Source: Inia geoffrensis
Taxonomy: Eukaryota > Chordata > Mammalia > Artiodactyla > Iniidae
NCBI GenBank assembly: GCA_036417435.1
Contig: CM070899.1
Span: 171,769,494-171,833,493 of the forward strand
Length of the DNA: 64,000 nt
Direction: 5' to 3'
The notes beneath the pieces were generated by a model. The model had not been told where the DNA came from. It saw only the letters and a list, made by a program, of their open reading frames with translations, and searched no databases. This document shows positions 1 through 11,386 of the stretch, in pieces (the stretch's first letter is position 1; every line of letters starts with the position of its first letter). Position numbers and translations under genes: made by a program.

Positions 1-575
1 TCCCTGTGCTATGCGGTTGCTTCCCACTAGCCAGCTATTTTACGTTTGGTAGTGTATATATGTCCATGCCACTCTCTCGCTTTGTCCCAGCTTACCCTTC
101 CCCCTCCGCATGTCCTTAAGTCCATTCTCTAGTAGGTCTGTGTCTTTATTCCCATCTTGCCCCTTGGTTCTTCATGACCTTTTTTTTTAAGATTCCATAT
201 ATATGTGATAGCATATGGTGGTGGGAATGTAAATAGATACAGCCACTATGGAGAACAGTATGGAGGTTCCTTAAAAAACGAAAAATAGAACTACCATACG
301 ACCCAGCAATCCCACTACTGGACATATACTCTGAGAAAACCATAATTCAAAAAGAGTCATGTACCAAAGCGTTCATTGCAGTTCTATCTACCAATAGCCA
401 GGATATGGAAGCAACCTAAGTGTCCATCAACAGATGAATGGATAAAGGAGATGTGGCACATATATACAATGGAACATTACTCGCCATAAAAAGAAACGAA
501 ATTGAGTTATTTGTAGTGAGGTGGATGGACCCAGAGTCTGTCATACAGAGTGAAGTAAGTCAGAAAGAGAAAAAC
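1..575 (-). mobile_element. L1 3' end with 5' inversion (twin priming), cut by window edge
   Basis: Bases 1-218 read as the 3' UTR and far 3' ORF2 of a cetacean/artiodactyl L1 in antisense. From about 219 to 575 the sequence switches to L1 sense and covers the segment just upstream in the element. Read on the minus strand this is an inverted upstream piece followed by a normally oriented 3' piece, the layout left by twin priming. The switch lies in 217-222, where both arms can share a few G/T bases. The outer end of the inverted arm (575) and the inner end of the 3' arm are almost adjacent in the L1 consensus, with about 4 bases lost. The poly(A) and target duplication lie off the left edge. 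Few differences from consensus suggest a fairly recent insertion. It encodes nothing functional. Confidence 0.85.
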
Positions 576-1159
576 TGCAGATGCCTTTTATAGAAACTGA
601 CTGTTGGAAACTCTGGTCTCCGATTTATCACATGCTCAGAGCTCGTGCATCCAGGCTGGGACCCCGCACCCAATAATCTTCCCAGTGTTATGGATTTGAC
701 TCTTACCCCAGGAGCAGAGGCAACCACTCCTGTCCTCAAAAGAGCTAGCTCACCTTGCCCGGCCTGCCAATGAGTGACAGACCCTTGCTTCCTGAGGGCT
801 GGGTGGAGACATTCAGGATATTTACTACAACTCCTCTTTGGAATTTCCCAACATGTTTATACAGTCGTTGTTTAAATAACTGCAAAATCATGATTTGTTT
901 TTGAAGCTTATTATTCTGCTTAAGTTCCTTGAATTGTTAAGGTGATCTGGTTGCTTGGGAAGTAGTTGTGTTTTAGAGTAATTTAATTGTCTACTGCAGA
1001 GAACGGTTGGATACTGTCTGGGGGTGGGGGGACCCCCCAAAAAAAACCCTATTAAGTCCACTCGTTCTTTAATTTTCCTGATCCGGTTGCTCAGTCCCAG
1101 TTAAGAATATTTGTCCGTTACCCAGCTTGCACAGATGTTGCAAGAATTCTCAAACGGTT
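576..1159. other. Unique sequence, no gene seen
   Basis: No repeat family or coding signal was recognised. The only local structure is at 1026-1038, six G, one A and six C, followed by an A run: a perfect 6-bp inverted repeat with a 1-base spacer. Confidence 0.6.
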
Positions 1160-1590
1160 CCAGACAAATGGATAAAGAAGATGTGGTACGTATATATAAT
1201 GGAATATTACTCAGCTGTAAAAAGGAATGAAATGGGGTCATTTGTTGAGACGTGGATGGATCTAGAGACTGTCATACAGAGTGAAGTAAGTCAGAAAGAG
1301 AAAAACAAATATCATGTATTAACACATGTATATGGAACCTAGAAGAATGGTACAGATGAACCAGTTGGCAGGGCAGAAGTAGAGACACAGATGTAGAGAA
1401 CAAATGTATGGACACCAAGGTGGGAGAAAGAGGCAGCAGGGTGGTGGTGGTGGTGCGATGAATTGGGAGATTGGGATTGACATATATACACTAAAATGTT
1501 TAAAATGGATAACTAATAAGAACCTGCTGTATAAAAAAATAAATAAAATAAAATGCAAAATAAATAAATAATAATTTTTTAAAAAAAGTT
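1160..1590 (+). mobile_element. 5'-truncated L1, 3' end of ORF2 plus 3' UTR
   Basis: The sequence enters L1 at the segment encoding the ORF2 C-terminus (a frame at 1127-1342 reads WIKKMWYVYIMEYYSAV, then ETWMDLE, typical of that end). It continues through the short 3' UTR and finishes in an A-rich tail with AATAAA repeats at about 1532-1590. It is severely 5' truncated and holds only the last part of the reverse-transcriptase protein, so it is a dead copy. It lies in the opposite orientation to the L1 at 1-575 and shares sequence with it over the ORF2 end. Confidence 0.85.
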
Positions 1591-1667
1591 TACTTAAAAA
1601 ATTGTTGCCAGTTGATGGTAAGGTACACGCGTTTGAGATCCACCAATCTGCATAACTATCATTTAAA

Positions 1668-1912
1668 AGGAGCAGATAATAATCATAGCTTGTATTTATT
1701 CTTAGACCGGTCTAAGTGCTTTAGATACATTAATGCACAACAGCCCTATGAGGTCGATGCTATCTATTATGGTACCCATTTTATAGATGTGAAAAACTGA
1801 GCATAGAGAGGTTTATTATTTGTCCAAAGTCACACAGCTAGCGAGTGGTAGAGCCAGGATTCAGACTGAGGTGGTGTGACTCTCCATAGAGCCAATGCTC
1901 TCATCCAGATAA
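1668..1912 (+). mobile_element. MIR SINE
   Basis: The MIR core is readable: CCCTATGAGGT near 1744, a degraded CCCATTTTATAGATG near 1777, and CACACAGCTAGCGAGTGG near 1832, followed by the GAGCCAGGATTC motif. Orientation is sense. This is an ancient tRNA-derived SINE shared by all mammals, about 25-30% diverged by eye. Confidence 0.85.
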
Positions 1913-2381
1913 AATTAGAGACTGAAGCACCCTTTCTCAGGCTCCCTTGGCCTTTATTCTACCGGGTTCTCTGTCCTGCTGCTGCCTCAGCGCAACTCTC
2001 TGAAAGGCCATTTGGAAGGAGTGGGGCAGCTTTCTGCAGGCCTGTGCCTGTTCACAGAGCCCACACCGTCCACTCCCTGCTTCTGGTGGAGGAGGGCTGG
2101 ACGGCCGCCTCCAGCGGTTTCCTGTTCCTTGTCCGGGACCAGCTCCAGACCCCAGCGCTCTACCCTTTCCCCCTGCGCCACCCAACCTCGGTGAAGAAAG
2201 GTAACCCATCTCTCGGTGCCATCTTCTCCCAGCCACGGTCAGTCACAGGACCACAAAGGGCTTCCTCTCTTTCACAGGGATGTCTTGAGGGCAGAGGCGG
2301 GCTCTCAGGGCCGCTCACGAAGCTTCAGTTCCAGGCTCCTCCCTTGCAAGGACCCTTCCAAGAAGACCTTGTGCCTTGTGG
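1913..2381. other. Unique G+C-richer sequence, no gene supported
   Basis: A plus-strand open frame of 263 codons (1876-2667) crosses this block, but it begins in the MIR and ends through the CHR SINE. The middle has no recognisable domain. Moderate G+C lowers stop-codon frequency, which explains the overlapping open frames on both strands. Confidence 0.6.
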
Positions 2382-2394
2382 GAGAGTCATAACT

Positions 2395-2618
2395 TTCTTT
2401 CTTTTTTTCTTTTTTTTTTTTTTTGTGCTGTACGCGGGCCTCTCACTGTTGTGGCCTCTCCCGTTGCGGAGCACAGGCTCCGGACGCGCAGGCCCAGCGG
2501 CCCTGGCTCACGGGCCCAGCCGCTCCGCGGCATGTGGGATCTTCCCGGACCGGGGCACGAACCTGTGCCCCCTGCATCGGCAGGCGGACTCTCAACCACT
2601 GCGCCACCAGGGAAGCCC
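2395..2618 (-). mobile_element. CHR-type SINE, short form
   Basis: A tRNA-derived SINE in reverse orientation: poly-T from about 2395, then the body from TACGCGGGCCTCTC, ending CCACCAGGGAAGCCC at 2618. A target-site duplication is visible: GAGAGTCATAACTTTCT at 2382-2398 and GAGAGTCTTAACTTTCT at 2619-2635, with one mismatch in 17. This short G+C-rich form is the main reason for calling the host a cetacean. Open frames across it on both strands are artefacts of the repeat. Confidence 0.92.
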
Positions 2619-2635
2619 GAGAGTCTTAACTTTCT

Positions 2636-4104
2636 ATTCTTTTCCGAGAGCTCCCCTGACTGTGTGAGTGTCACACACTAGTTTCAAAACCTAGATTTGT
2701 CCCTGCTCCAAGGATCCTTCTAGGTGTTGTCTCCAAAAATGAGAACTCCAGTTCTACTACTCCTCAGCCAGCTTTTGGGGACTTGGTAACCAGCCCTTAA
2801 GTACTGTTCTCTCTGCCCTGGTGTCTCCCACTCACTGGGACTGCGTGCTCTGTCCTGGCTTCCACTTTTCCTGGGTTGAGAGTGAGACCCAGCTATCAAA
2901 TTCCCTTTTCCTTCTGGCCTAGAACAACAGGTAAGGTCCATCTCACCCTGGTTCCCAGAACACAGTCAGGTCCCCTTGCTGGAGCAAGGAAGCCAGACCC
3001 CAGATTTTGCCTCCCTCCCGCTGACACTCTCCCCCACCCCGTGAATCCCCATCTCTGGCCTTCCAGGGGCCACGAGCTAATGTTCTTACAATGCAGCCCA
3101 CATCCCACGTATTAGGATGCAGGAAGCACCGTAATTACCTCTGCAGCTGATTTAAGCTTCCAGGTTACACACAAAATGTTGGGAGCTTGCGGGAAGGGAC
3201 TCTACTATGGTTATCTAGAACGCGCATTGTGGTGGAATCTTGTGATAAAGGTGTAAAGAAAATCATTTTTTTTCTGCCCTGGACTTTGGCCAGGAGAAAT
3301 GTCGAGAAATTCTTTTGTGAATAACCATTCACAGATTTCAACAATTGTTCACTCTTGATGCTAAAGTCTCTGTGCATGAATGATTTTCTCATCTTTATGC
3401 AGAATTTTTCCACATTTTTGTTGACTAAAATATTACTAATCTAATTTCCTATTAAAAAACTCATTTCCAGCAACGCAGAGCTGAAAGGTGCTACCAACCA
3501 TTTATTCTTCAATTTACATACAACAAATCCTGTAATGTGATGGGAGCTTTTATACAAGGGTGGCTGCAAGCAATTACATGGGCAAAGAAATATTTTAGTC
3601 CAGAGCTGTGTGCTGTGTTAATTTCATCTGTTGAACTCCCATTGAGACTTCTCCTATTGTTAAACTGCCTGTTGATGTAGATTTAGAGAGGAAACTCCAC
3701 CAGCTACGGCAATTCAATGTTATAATACTGTTTGTGCTCTAATATTTTCCTTTTAATTATAATTTGGGAAATTGGGGTTTATTAGAAAAAAAGAAGGCAT
3801 CAGACTGGAATAATTTATTCCATTTTTCTCCACTCAGCACCATGACAAAGTAGAACATTTTCCAGGTGAAATATTGATTTGGAAAGGCCTGGAAAAATTC
3901 CTGATGTTACAACAGGGCTCTGGGGTGGACTGGATCTCATGATGCCTGGCATGGAGGGAGCATGGGGTCTGGACTGCTGGCCTGGAGGCACTGTGGCTAC
4001 TGGGAAGCATTCAGGGGGAGATTTCAGAAGCTAACTCCAGGTCATGTGGAATTATAGCCTCAGATGCTACAGACTCAGGGGTGGTCAGGCTAGTGGATCC
4101 AATC
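2636..4104. other. Unique sequence; A+T-rich block at 3120-3900
   Basis: No repeat or coding signal was recognised. The part from about 3120 to 3900 is A+T-rich, repeat-free and not low-complexity. Such blocks sometimes prove to be conserved noncoding elements, but the sequence alone cannot show it. Confidence 0.5.
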
Positions 4105-4150
4105 TGTCCGTCCATCCCTCCAATCATCCTTCCATCCATTCATCCATCCT
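4105..4150 (+). repeat. Degenerate (TCCA)n tract
   Basis: Imperfect TCCA/TCCN tetranucleotides (TCCGTCCATCCCTCC, TCCATCCATTCATCCATCC), followed by a TTTATTGAATG sequence. Confidence 0.75.
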
Positions 4151-4221
4151 TTATTGAATGTTAGGCATATATTATGTCCCTACTTTTGTATCTAGTGTTT
4201 TAGAAGATGCAATGTGAATAT

Positions 4222-4315
4222 TTAAAATTCTTTCATTTAGTCATTCAGCAAACACTCACTGAGCATCTATGTTCCTGGTGCCATGGTATGTGCCAAGGAC
4301 ACAAAAGTGAAAGCT
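4222..4315 (-). mobile_element. L2 3'-end remnant
   Basis: Reverse complement of the L2 3' end: CATTCAGCAAACACTCACTG, then GAGCATCTATG and GGTGCCATGG correspond to the usual ATTCAACAAACATTTATTGAGC...GTGCCAGGCAC form. Old and short. Confidence 0.55.
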
Positions 4316-4371
4316 GGAGCTATCACTATCAGGAAACCACTGATACTTTCTGTCAATACAGACTAGTCTGA

Positions 4372-4570
4372 ATTTTCTAGACTTTGATATAAGTGAAATT
4401 ATGTAGTACGTATTCTTTTTTGCCTGGCTTTTTTCACTCAGCACAATTATTTTGAGATTCATCCATACAATTGTATGCACGAATGGTTCAGCCTTTTTTT
4501 TTTTTCCTGGGTGCTATTCCATTGACTGGATTTACCATCATTTCCACTGTTCTAGGAGCATTGTCTTTGC
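4372..4570 (-). mobile_element. Ancient L1M remnant
   Basis: Antisense L1 3' ORF2 region: ATAAGTGAAATTATGTAGTA, then TTTCACTCAGCACAATTATT and GATTCATCCATAC correspond in order to the standard mammalian L1 3' segment. Heavily diverged, with a poly-T interruption at 4493-4505. Confidence 0.65.
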
Positions 4571-5626
4571 ATCTTTTCCCATACTGTTCTTGCTGCTTGC
4601 TTGATATGGTTTCACAGTTCAGATATCTGATGAGCACATCCCATATTTTTTGAGGTGGATGTCACTGACCAACAGAGACATTGGCTCGCCCATGGGTCGG
4701 TTGTCTTTCAGTGATCCAGTATGATCTGGCTGTGGAGAGGGGCTGTGTTGTCTTAAATGTGGTTGTTTAAGGTGCTGTGGGCAGGGCACGCTTTGGGACC
4801 ATAACTCGAGCACCGTCGTGTGTGGGGATAGCAGGTTAGTATATCCAGCATCTTCCCCAAATTTACCAAACGCCAAACCTGTTTGCAAAGTAATTACACA
4901 GTCACTTCCGGGCAGAGGGACCAATCAAAGCCTGGCTGTATTCATTGCTGGGAGATAAAATCGAATGTTTCAGTCTGTTGGCTAGCTCTGGTTGCTTCTG
5001 TTTGGTTCCTAAACATTGCTCACTCAATTCTTCCTTTTTCTCATAAAGCAAGTTCTCAAAGTGACCAGGAATCTTCATTCACTATCAAGTACCATCTATA
5101 TGTGAGGCACTGTGCATTGTCCTTAACAGATGACAAAGAGCGTTTTGCCTTGTGTCCTCCAAGGACAAATGGTGAGTGGTTCTTTTTTTTGGTGGAAGCT
5201 GCATCTTTCTTCAAATAAGATTTGATTTCAAAAGGTAGAAGTCTGTTGGTTTCTACAAAAAATCACGTAGACCTACATACTTTAAGAGCTTGGGAGGGAA
5301 ATATAATCAGCCACAATACGTACTAGTATGTTTCATTTCCCGTATTTGAGGTCGTCCTATCCTGCTACGTCCTGGGCATAGGAGTCAAAGGAAGAAGAGA
5401 GAGAGAACTATTCTCCCTGCGGCTCTGTGGTGACCTTGGGGGTTTCCGTTCTCATATCCATCCCATCTCAGTTGAGGAGTTTCATACAATCACACCGGTT
5501 CCATTCGTCTTGCCAGGTTGACCATCTGAGATCCGATTCTGGCCAGTGAGACATGAGGCAACATCTGGTGGGGGCAGAATCCCAAGAAAGAGAGAGTGGG
5601 TCCTCTGTGTTTCTGGGCATAGCCAC
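4571..5626. other. Unique sequence, no gene seen
   Basis: No coding signal. About 5535-5575 (GGCCAGTGAGACATGAGG) has the flavour of an old interspersed repeat, but I cannot assign a family. Confidence 0.5.
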
Positions 5627-6192
5627 GTGTGTGTTTGGTGGGGCCGCCGTAACAAAGTACCCGACTGCGTAGCTTAAACAATAGAAGTGTATTGTGTCAC
5701 AGAAGTCCAAGCTCAAGGTGTCGGCAATCTTGGTTTCTTCTGAGATCTCTCTCTTCGGCTTGTAGGTGGTGTCTTTACGTGGTCTTCCTTCTGTGCGTCT
5801 GTGGCCCGATCTCCTCTTATTATGCGAATGCTCGTCTGGGGACTTCCCTGGTGGTCCAGTGGTTAAGACTTCACCTTCCAATGCAGGGAGTGTGGGTTTG
5901 ATCCCTGGGTAGGGAGCTAAGATCCCACGTGCCTTGTGGCCAAAAAACCAAAACATAAAACAGAAGCCATATTTTAACAAATTCAATAAAGACTTTAAAA
6001 ATGATCCACATCAAAAAAAAAAAAAAATCTTTAAAAAAAGAACACTAGTCTGATTAGGGCCCACCCTAATGACCTTGTTTTGCCTTAATTACCTTTTTAA
6101 AGACCTAATCGCCAAATACAGTCAAATTCTGAGGTACTGGGGGTTAGGACTTCAGCGTACGAATCTGGGGGACACAGTTCAGCCCATGCACC
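5627..6192 (-). mobile_element. MaLR-type LTR (MST/MLT1-like), split by a SINE
   Basis: The two outer arms, 5627-5837 and about 6040-6192, together (roughly 365 bp) match a solo MaLR LTR read in antisense. GCCGTAACAAAGTACC near the left end corresponds to the LTR 3' end, and TTAGGGCCCACCCTAATGACC with GGGGGTTAGGACTTCAGC near the right end corresponds to its 5' half. No internal retroviral sequence is seen, so it is a solitary LTR. The gap is filled by a CHR SINE, which must be younger. Exact subfamily undetermined. Confidence 0.75.
5839..6039 (+). mobile_element. CHR-type SINE inserted in the MaLR LTR
   Basis: Starts GGGACTTCCCTGGTGGTCC and carries the tRNA-like head (GTGGGTTTGATCCCTGG, the B-box region). 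It ends in an A-rich tail at 6013-6027 followed by TCTTTAAAAAAAG. Flanks 5826-5838 (GAATGCTCGTCTG) and 6040-6052 (GAACACTAGTCTG) look like a worn target-site duplication. Both fit the LTR sequence expected there. The nesting dates it after the LTR. Confidence 0.88.
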
Positions 6193-7349
6193 ACATCTGA
6201 CATGATGCCTGGAGCAGCCGTGGCCGCCTTGCCGCAGCCCCGGGATGTGTCCAGCGCAGCCGGCAATGGGAACCCAAGAGCCGGCGGGCTGAGTTGCCTG
6301 CTCTGCTCCATCCCACCTTGTGGGATGACAAATTTCCTTATTGTTAATCCAGGTGGAGTTGGGGGTTTCAAAAGCAGCCTATGGGAGGGACATAAAACCA
6401 GAAAAGTGAGAAGTTGAGCAATTGGCGTTTGCAGGGCTCCTTTGAAGGGGAGAGAGGAGCACACTTTCTTTCTTCTTTCGGAGGCTTGATTTCTTTCCCC
6501 AACTTGTGAGCATGCACACACACTGCCCAGGTCTCTGCTCACCCCTGTCCTCCTGGCCACTCATCCCTGGCTTCCAGGAAGGGGCAGGAGTCTCCACCTC
6601 CATCCTCAGTCACAACCCGCGTCTTCCTCCAGTCCTGGCTCCAGGCAGGCAAGAGCCCCATCGTGTCCCCTGAAACACACCTTCGCTGTGCTGTGTCAAG
6701 TGAATTGAATTCTGTCCCCTTCTCTTTTTCCTGCCAGGCATCGAAACAGAGGGGATAAGCAAAGACTAAGAGGAATTCTTATCCCCCTAAAGCAGAGATC
6801 CTGGGCATTTTCAACACACAGAGACGTGGTTGGTGCTACCATAGTAAGAAATCACAAAAATGAGCATAGGCTGTTCTGAAATCATATGGGAGGGGTGTGT
6901 TAGGAAATCTGGGGTTCAGGGAAGGGTCTTAAACCAAGTGTCTCTGTCCTATTCTGCCCCCCAGAGTGTAGGGTGCCTGAAGAGGATGAGGGAGATGGGT
7001 CTCCTCTGCAGCCTGTGGCTTCACTCAGAATTCCAGCCTGCTCTGTCCCTCCTCTGAGACAGCCACTGCCAAGTTCATGCCAAGCAAACTTCCCTCAGGA
7101 TAAGGATGACTGCCAGCTCTCCGGGGCAGGGAGTCAAGCCGTGCGAGAGCAGAGCTCTTAGGACATCATGTTACACCCCCTAAAATGGTGTCAGGAAGCA
7201 CAAGACGGAGGTGGCTCCGGGAACAGAGAAAGTACAAGAAGGCCTGGGATTGTGCCGGGACAATCTGGGCCTTGCAGATGCTCTGTGACAGTGCGTGTAC
7301 TCAGATCCTTCTGAGGCGGGGCCTCCTGGGCTGCTGACACCGGCCCGGC
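6193..7349. other. Unique sequence, no gene seen
   Basis: Moderately G+C-rich, with no recognised repeat. Open frames of 60-138 codons occur on both strands, without domains or splice-site support. Confidence 0.5.
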
Positions 7350-7362
7350 CACCCTGTCACTC

Positions 7363-7570
7363 TTTTTTTTTTTTTTTTGCGGTACACGGGCCTCTCACTT
7401 TTGTGCCCTTTCCCATTGCGGAGCACAGGCTCCGGACGCGCAGGCCCAGCGGCCATGGCTCACGGGCCCAGCCGCTCCAAGGCATGTGGGATCCTCCCGG
7501 GCCGGGGCACGAACCCGCGTCCCCTGCATCGGTAGGCAGACTCTCAACCACTGCGCCACCAGGGAAGACC
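7363..7570 (-). mobile_element. CHR-type SINE, short form
   Basis: Poly-T from 7363, then GCGGTACACGGGCCTCTC, ending CCACCAGGGAAGACC. Target-site duplication CACCCTGTCACTCTTT (7350-7365) and CACCCAGGCACTCTTT (7571-7586), two mismatches in 16. Same subfamily as the copy at 2395. Confidence 0.92.
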
Positions 7571-7586
7571 CACCCAGGCACTCTTT

Positions 7587-10500
7587 CCCAGCACTGGTGC
7601 CGCTGTTCCACCTGGCACCGACCCCCTGAGGGGCGCCAGCCACGCCGCGGCTGGGGAGGAGAGCCCCGTGCCGGTGCTGGCCTCGGACACCTCTTCGCAT
7701 ACAGGGCAGACCCTGTGTATGGGGAGAGGTCCTGATTCAGAACTTGGAATTTGGATTTTCTGCTAATCAGATACTTTTCCTCTGGCTGCAAAATAATTTT
7801 GTCTTGGTTGCCAAGAAACCCTTTTTTAACTGAACATGGAGTTGAGTGGCTACAGTACAATAATATGCCATGCAGATGTCGGGAGAACAGCACAGTGGCC
7901 AGGTGACAATTGGGCCATTTCTCATGGTGGGCGTGTCGTACCGCACAAGTGTCCTCCCATGTTTTCCTCACTGGGTGTCGAGGCGCTGCTTTGTGATTGC
8001 AAATGCAGGATTCCCTCCCCAGGTCTGAGGCGTGACCCCTCAGGGAGATACCTGTGTCTAGAACCCGAGTCAGATTTGTTTTATAGGCTGATATCTTGCG
8101 AGCTGTTAGTCTGAGTGAACCACTCTCCTAATGGTCAGATCATTATAATGGCATATTCGTTTGATGCCGGGCAACGAAATATTGTTACCTCCGTCGGGCT
8201 GGCTGTCTACTGTGGACCCGATCTCGTAATCTCTGCTTAACAGAAGCCTCCTTGATGTCTTTTGTAGTAAAGAACAGGTACCTGATAGAAGATCCCTTTG
8301 GGGAAAGGACTTTCGTGTCATTTAAAAAGCAAAGATTAAAGTTTAATATTCCTAATAGTAAATGCTCTCTATTTTGTTTTTCACAACTGAGAGGTATTGT
8401 TTGGCTGAATCTCTAGGCAGACGTTAGAGAAGCCGGCAATAATCCCAGCTCTGAAAGCCCTGATAAAATCAATGTGTTCTTTTACTTTAGAGACAGAGGA
8501 GGGTCATGCATTGTTTGCCAGGCACTTTCCTAGCACACGGATACTGTGGGCCACGAGCTGCGTTCACATCTGTTCTCTGAGAAGTCAGATACAAGCACGG
8601 GAGGGGTTGAGGGTGTCGATTAGCACGAGGCCTCAGGTAGATGCTTTGTTTCTCACGTCGATGGGCTGAATTTAGTGTTCGAAATGTGGCCCGAATAACA
8701 TCAAAGTAGTCCAAAAGTTGGCTTTCAAACATCTTTTAGTGGATAGAGTTGGAGTTTTTTGTTTTTTAAAAGAGTTATTTCCCCTGCTAGCGGGTAGTAT
8801 TCCATCTGTGACAGTCAGGGTTCTTTAAGTGCAAGCAACAGCAACTCTGCTGAACTTAATCTGAAAAAGAGTTTATTAAAATAATACTGAGTGGCAAATA
8901 TATCTAAACTATTTGGACAACCAGGGATCCAGAAGAGCCAGTATGAGGGGACCTAAAGGACACCTAAATCGGAATACAGTGGCTTCAACCATTTCCTGTA
9001 TTTTTATTACTTTGAGATTCAAATGTCAGGAGAGAGTAATTTGTTCAATTGCTCTAAGGGATGGCTCCAGAATTCCGATGTAGAAGGGACTTCTGCACTG
9101 TAACAAGCACAGTGCTTGGGGTGATCTTGTAAAGGGACGTGCGAGGGGGCAGGTGGAGGTACTTTGAGTGACCTGTAGCATCTGAGTCACTTCTGAGAGC
9201 CAAGACTACACACCCAGCCCCTGGCCAACGACAGCATAGTGCACCTTGACTGACAGACCTTCAAGACTGGGGAAAAGAAAACAACAGAGTCTTTCCACCC
9301 CACCTTCTGTAAGCATGTTGTTGGTAAATTCTCATGACTTAAGCCTCTGACAGTTTCTAGGGCCTGAAACGGCAACTGCTCCTTCTTTCTAGAGCAGCAC
9401 CTTCTGTCCCCATGGCCGTACCATGGGTTGTCTACCCAATGTCCATTTCTAACGCCCTTCTTTGCTGGCAGAAGCCATTTCTCACAAAAAGCCTTGAAAA
9501 AATGCCATGCATTGATTTTGGCATTCTCTCCTGCAGCTGGGTCATGTGACCTAATTCTGGCCAATCAGACACAAAGGGAAGTCTGGCTGGGATACAGATT
9601 CGGTGTTGCAAGCTGTGGCAGCCATTTTGGGATGGTGGGGACAAGACCAAGGTGAGATGGGCAGATTTCAGTCCTCACGGGTCAAGTACAGGAGGGCCAC
9701 ACGGATGCTCAGATGGAGATTCCTTGATGGGTCCCCAAGAGCAGGGGCCAGGGGCAGTCAGCTGCCTCCCCTTCCCCCCAGGACTCTACCCCTGAGCAGC
9801 TGGCAGGTCCTCACTGCCCCCCTCCTCGGCCACTTTGAGGGGATCAGAAGGGGCTGGGGGCTGAGGGAGCTTCTCACGGGAGGAGATATTATGGGGTGAC
9901 CTCTTTGTAAGGACCTGGCTCCTCACTGTGCCAGGGACGTGAGAGGAAAGCCTTAGCATCCCACTTCACCGCTCACCATGGCCAACCCTCACCCTGGTCT
10001 CTGACTCCAGACCAGAGGGCTTTAACAACTTGGCATTAAATCTCTTTGGCTGTTCATGCAGCCTTGATGTTGGGCTACACAGTGTACTGATCACTGTGAT
10101 TTTATATATTCCTGGAGCTCGGCTCTAGCTTTGTATGAAAGCTCTGGAGACTGGATGCTCCCCTGGGAGCCGGGGACAGGTTGGGGGGTGGCAGCTAAAG
10201 CTCTGTTTCTCCCTGCCCGTCTTCTCTAACAGTTGCAACGCAGCTTGGGCTTCTGAATATCCCTGGTACCTCTGCTCCTTTTTGTCCACAGAATGAATGA
10301 GTATTGCCTGGGCTAAGAGACCCAAACGCATGGCATAAAAAATTAAGTGTTTATTCACTCATATGAAAACAGCTCAGAGGCAAGCAGTCCAGGACTCAAG
10401 CTCCTCCTCTTTTTCTGTTTGGCTGTAGGATGACTGAGATCTTCAGCTTTCTAAAATGGCTGCAGGAACTCCAGCAATTATGTCCACAGTCTAACTGAGA

Positions 10501-11386
10501 GTAAAGAAAAGGACAAGTAGCTCCAGGGGCGCTCTCCCAGAAACCCACTTGCATCTCCCTTGCCCCCTCCTACCTGCAAGAGTGGTGGGAAAGCACAGAC
10601 TCTCAGCTGGGCACATCGTCGCATGAAATAGGCTGGCATGCTGTTGCCACAGGAGAGGGGAGATCGGATGCTGGCGAAGCCCCTGGCACTCTCTTCAGCA
10701 TCTTACTCTTCTCGCCTGTTGACACAGATGCCGACCACTGGCAGGAGGGCTACCTGTGCTCTCTGGCTGTCCCCAATGAGCCCCGTGCCACCCTCCTTTC
10801 CTTCCTCCTCCACGTTTACAGCTGTGGCCCCTGACCGACTGCACTGGTGGGAAGACCCAGTTCCAGGGCCCAGTCCTCTCCTAAGCCACCTCTCAATGAC
10901 AGCTCATTGGCTGTGTGACCAAGACAGAGCCTTGAGCGCCTCTGACCTTAACATACCTGCCTCTGTGACCAGCAGCAGGAGATATTTCTGGGTCTACCCT
11001 GCAGAGCAATGTTTAACGCTGTACAGGATGGCCTGGAGACCTGACCTCACCAGAAAGAACTTAACTACCTAGGCTTCTGGAGAGGATCATACAGGTCTGA
11101 AATGGCAATAGGTCTGCATGTGGGTCCAGCTGGAAAAGCAAACTTGATGAAAGGGAGCATCTTGGCAGTGGAGGTGTCTGTGTTATTTACCCCTCCTTGT
11201 GCTTCCCGGAGGTCTGGTGTCCATCAACACAAGGGATGCATGAGCCACAGTCCCCATTCTCACACAGTTGCTGATACTTATTTATTAACCATCAAATATT
11301 AATAGTAGTGTAAGTCCCTTTTTGATGGAATTAAGAAGTTTTCTTTTTTAAAAAAGTATTTTTTAAAGCAAGGATCCCTTTTATTT
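7587..11386. other. Long mostly unique stretch, no gene seen
   Basis: No coding exon is recognisable. Two places look like old interspersed repeats I cannot name. One is 8808-8900 (GTGCAAGCAACAGCAACTC, then GAGTTTATTAAAATAAT). The other is about 9525-9640 (GGTCATGTGACCTAATTCTG, then GGCCAATCAGACACAAAGGG and GGCAGCCATTTTGGGATGG). A 144-codon open frame at 10638-11072 (+) is rich in Ser/Pro/Leu with no domain. Confidence 0.5.

Noticed and set aside
2376..2681. Open frames sharing peptides such as HRLRTRRPSG and GMWDPPGPGHEP at 2376, 7295, 47428 and 61591
   Set aside because: They are reading frames through copies of the same CHR SINE, not a gene family.
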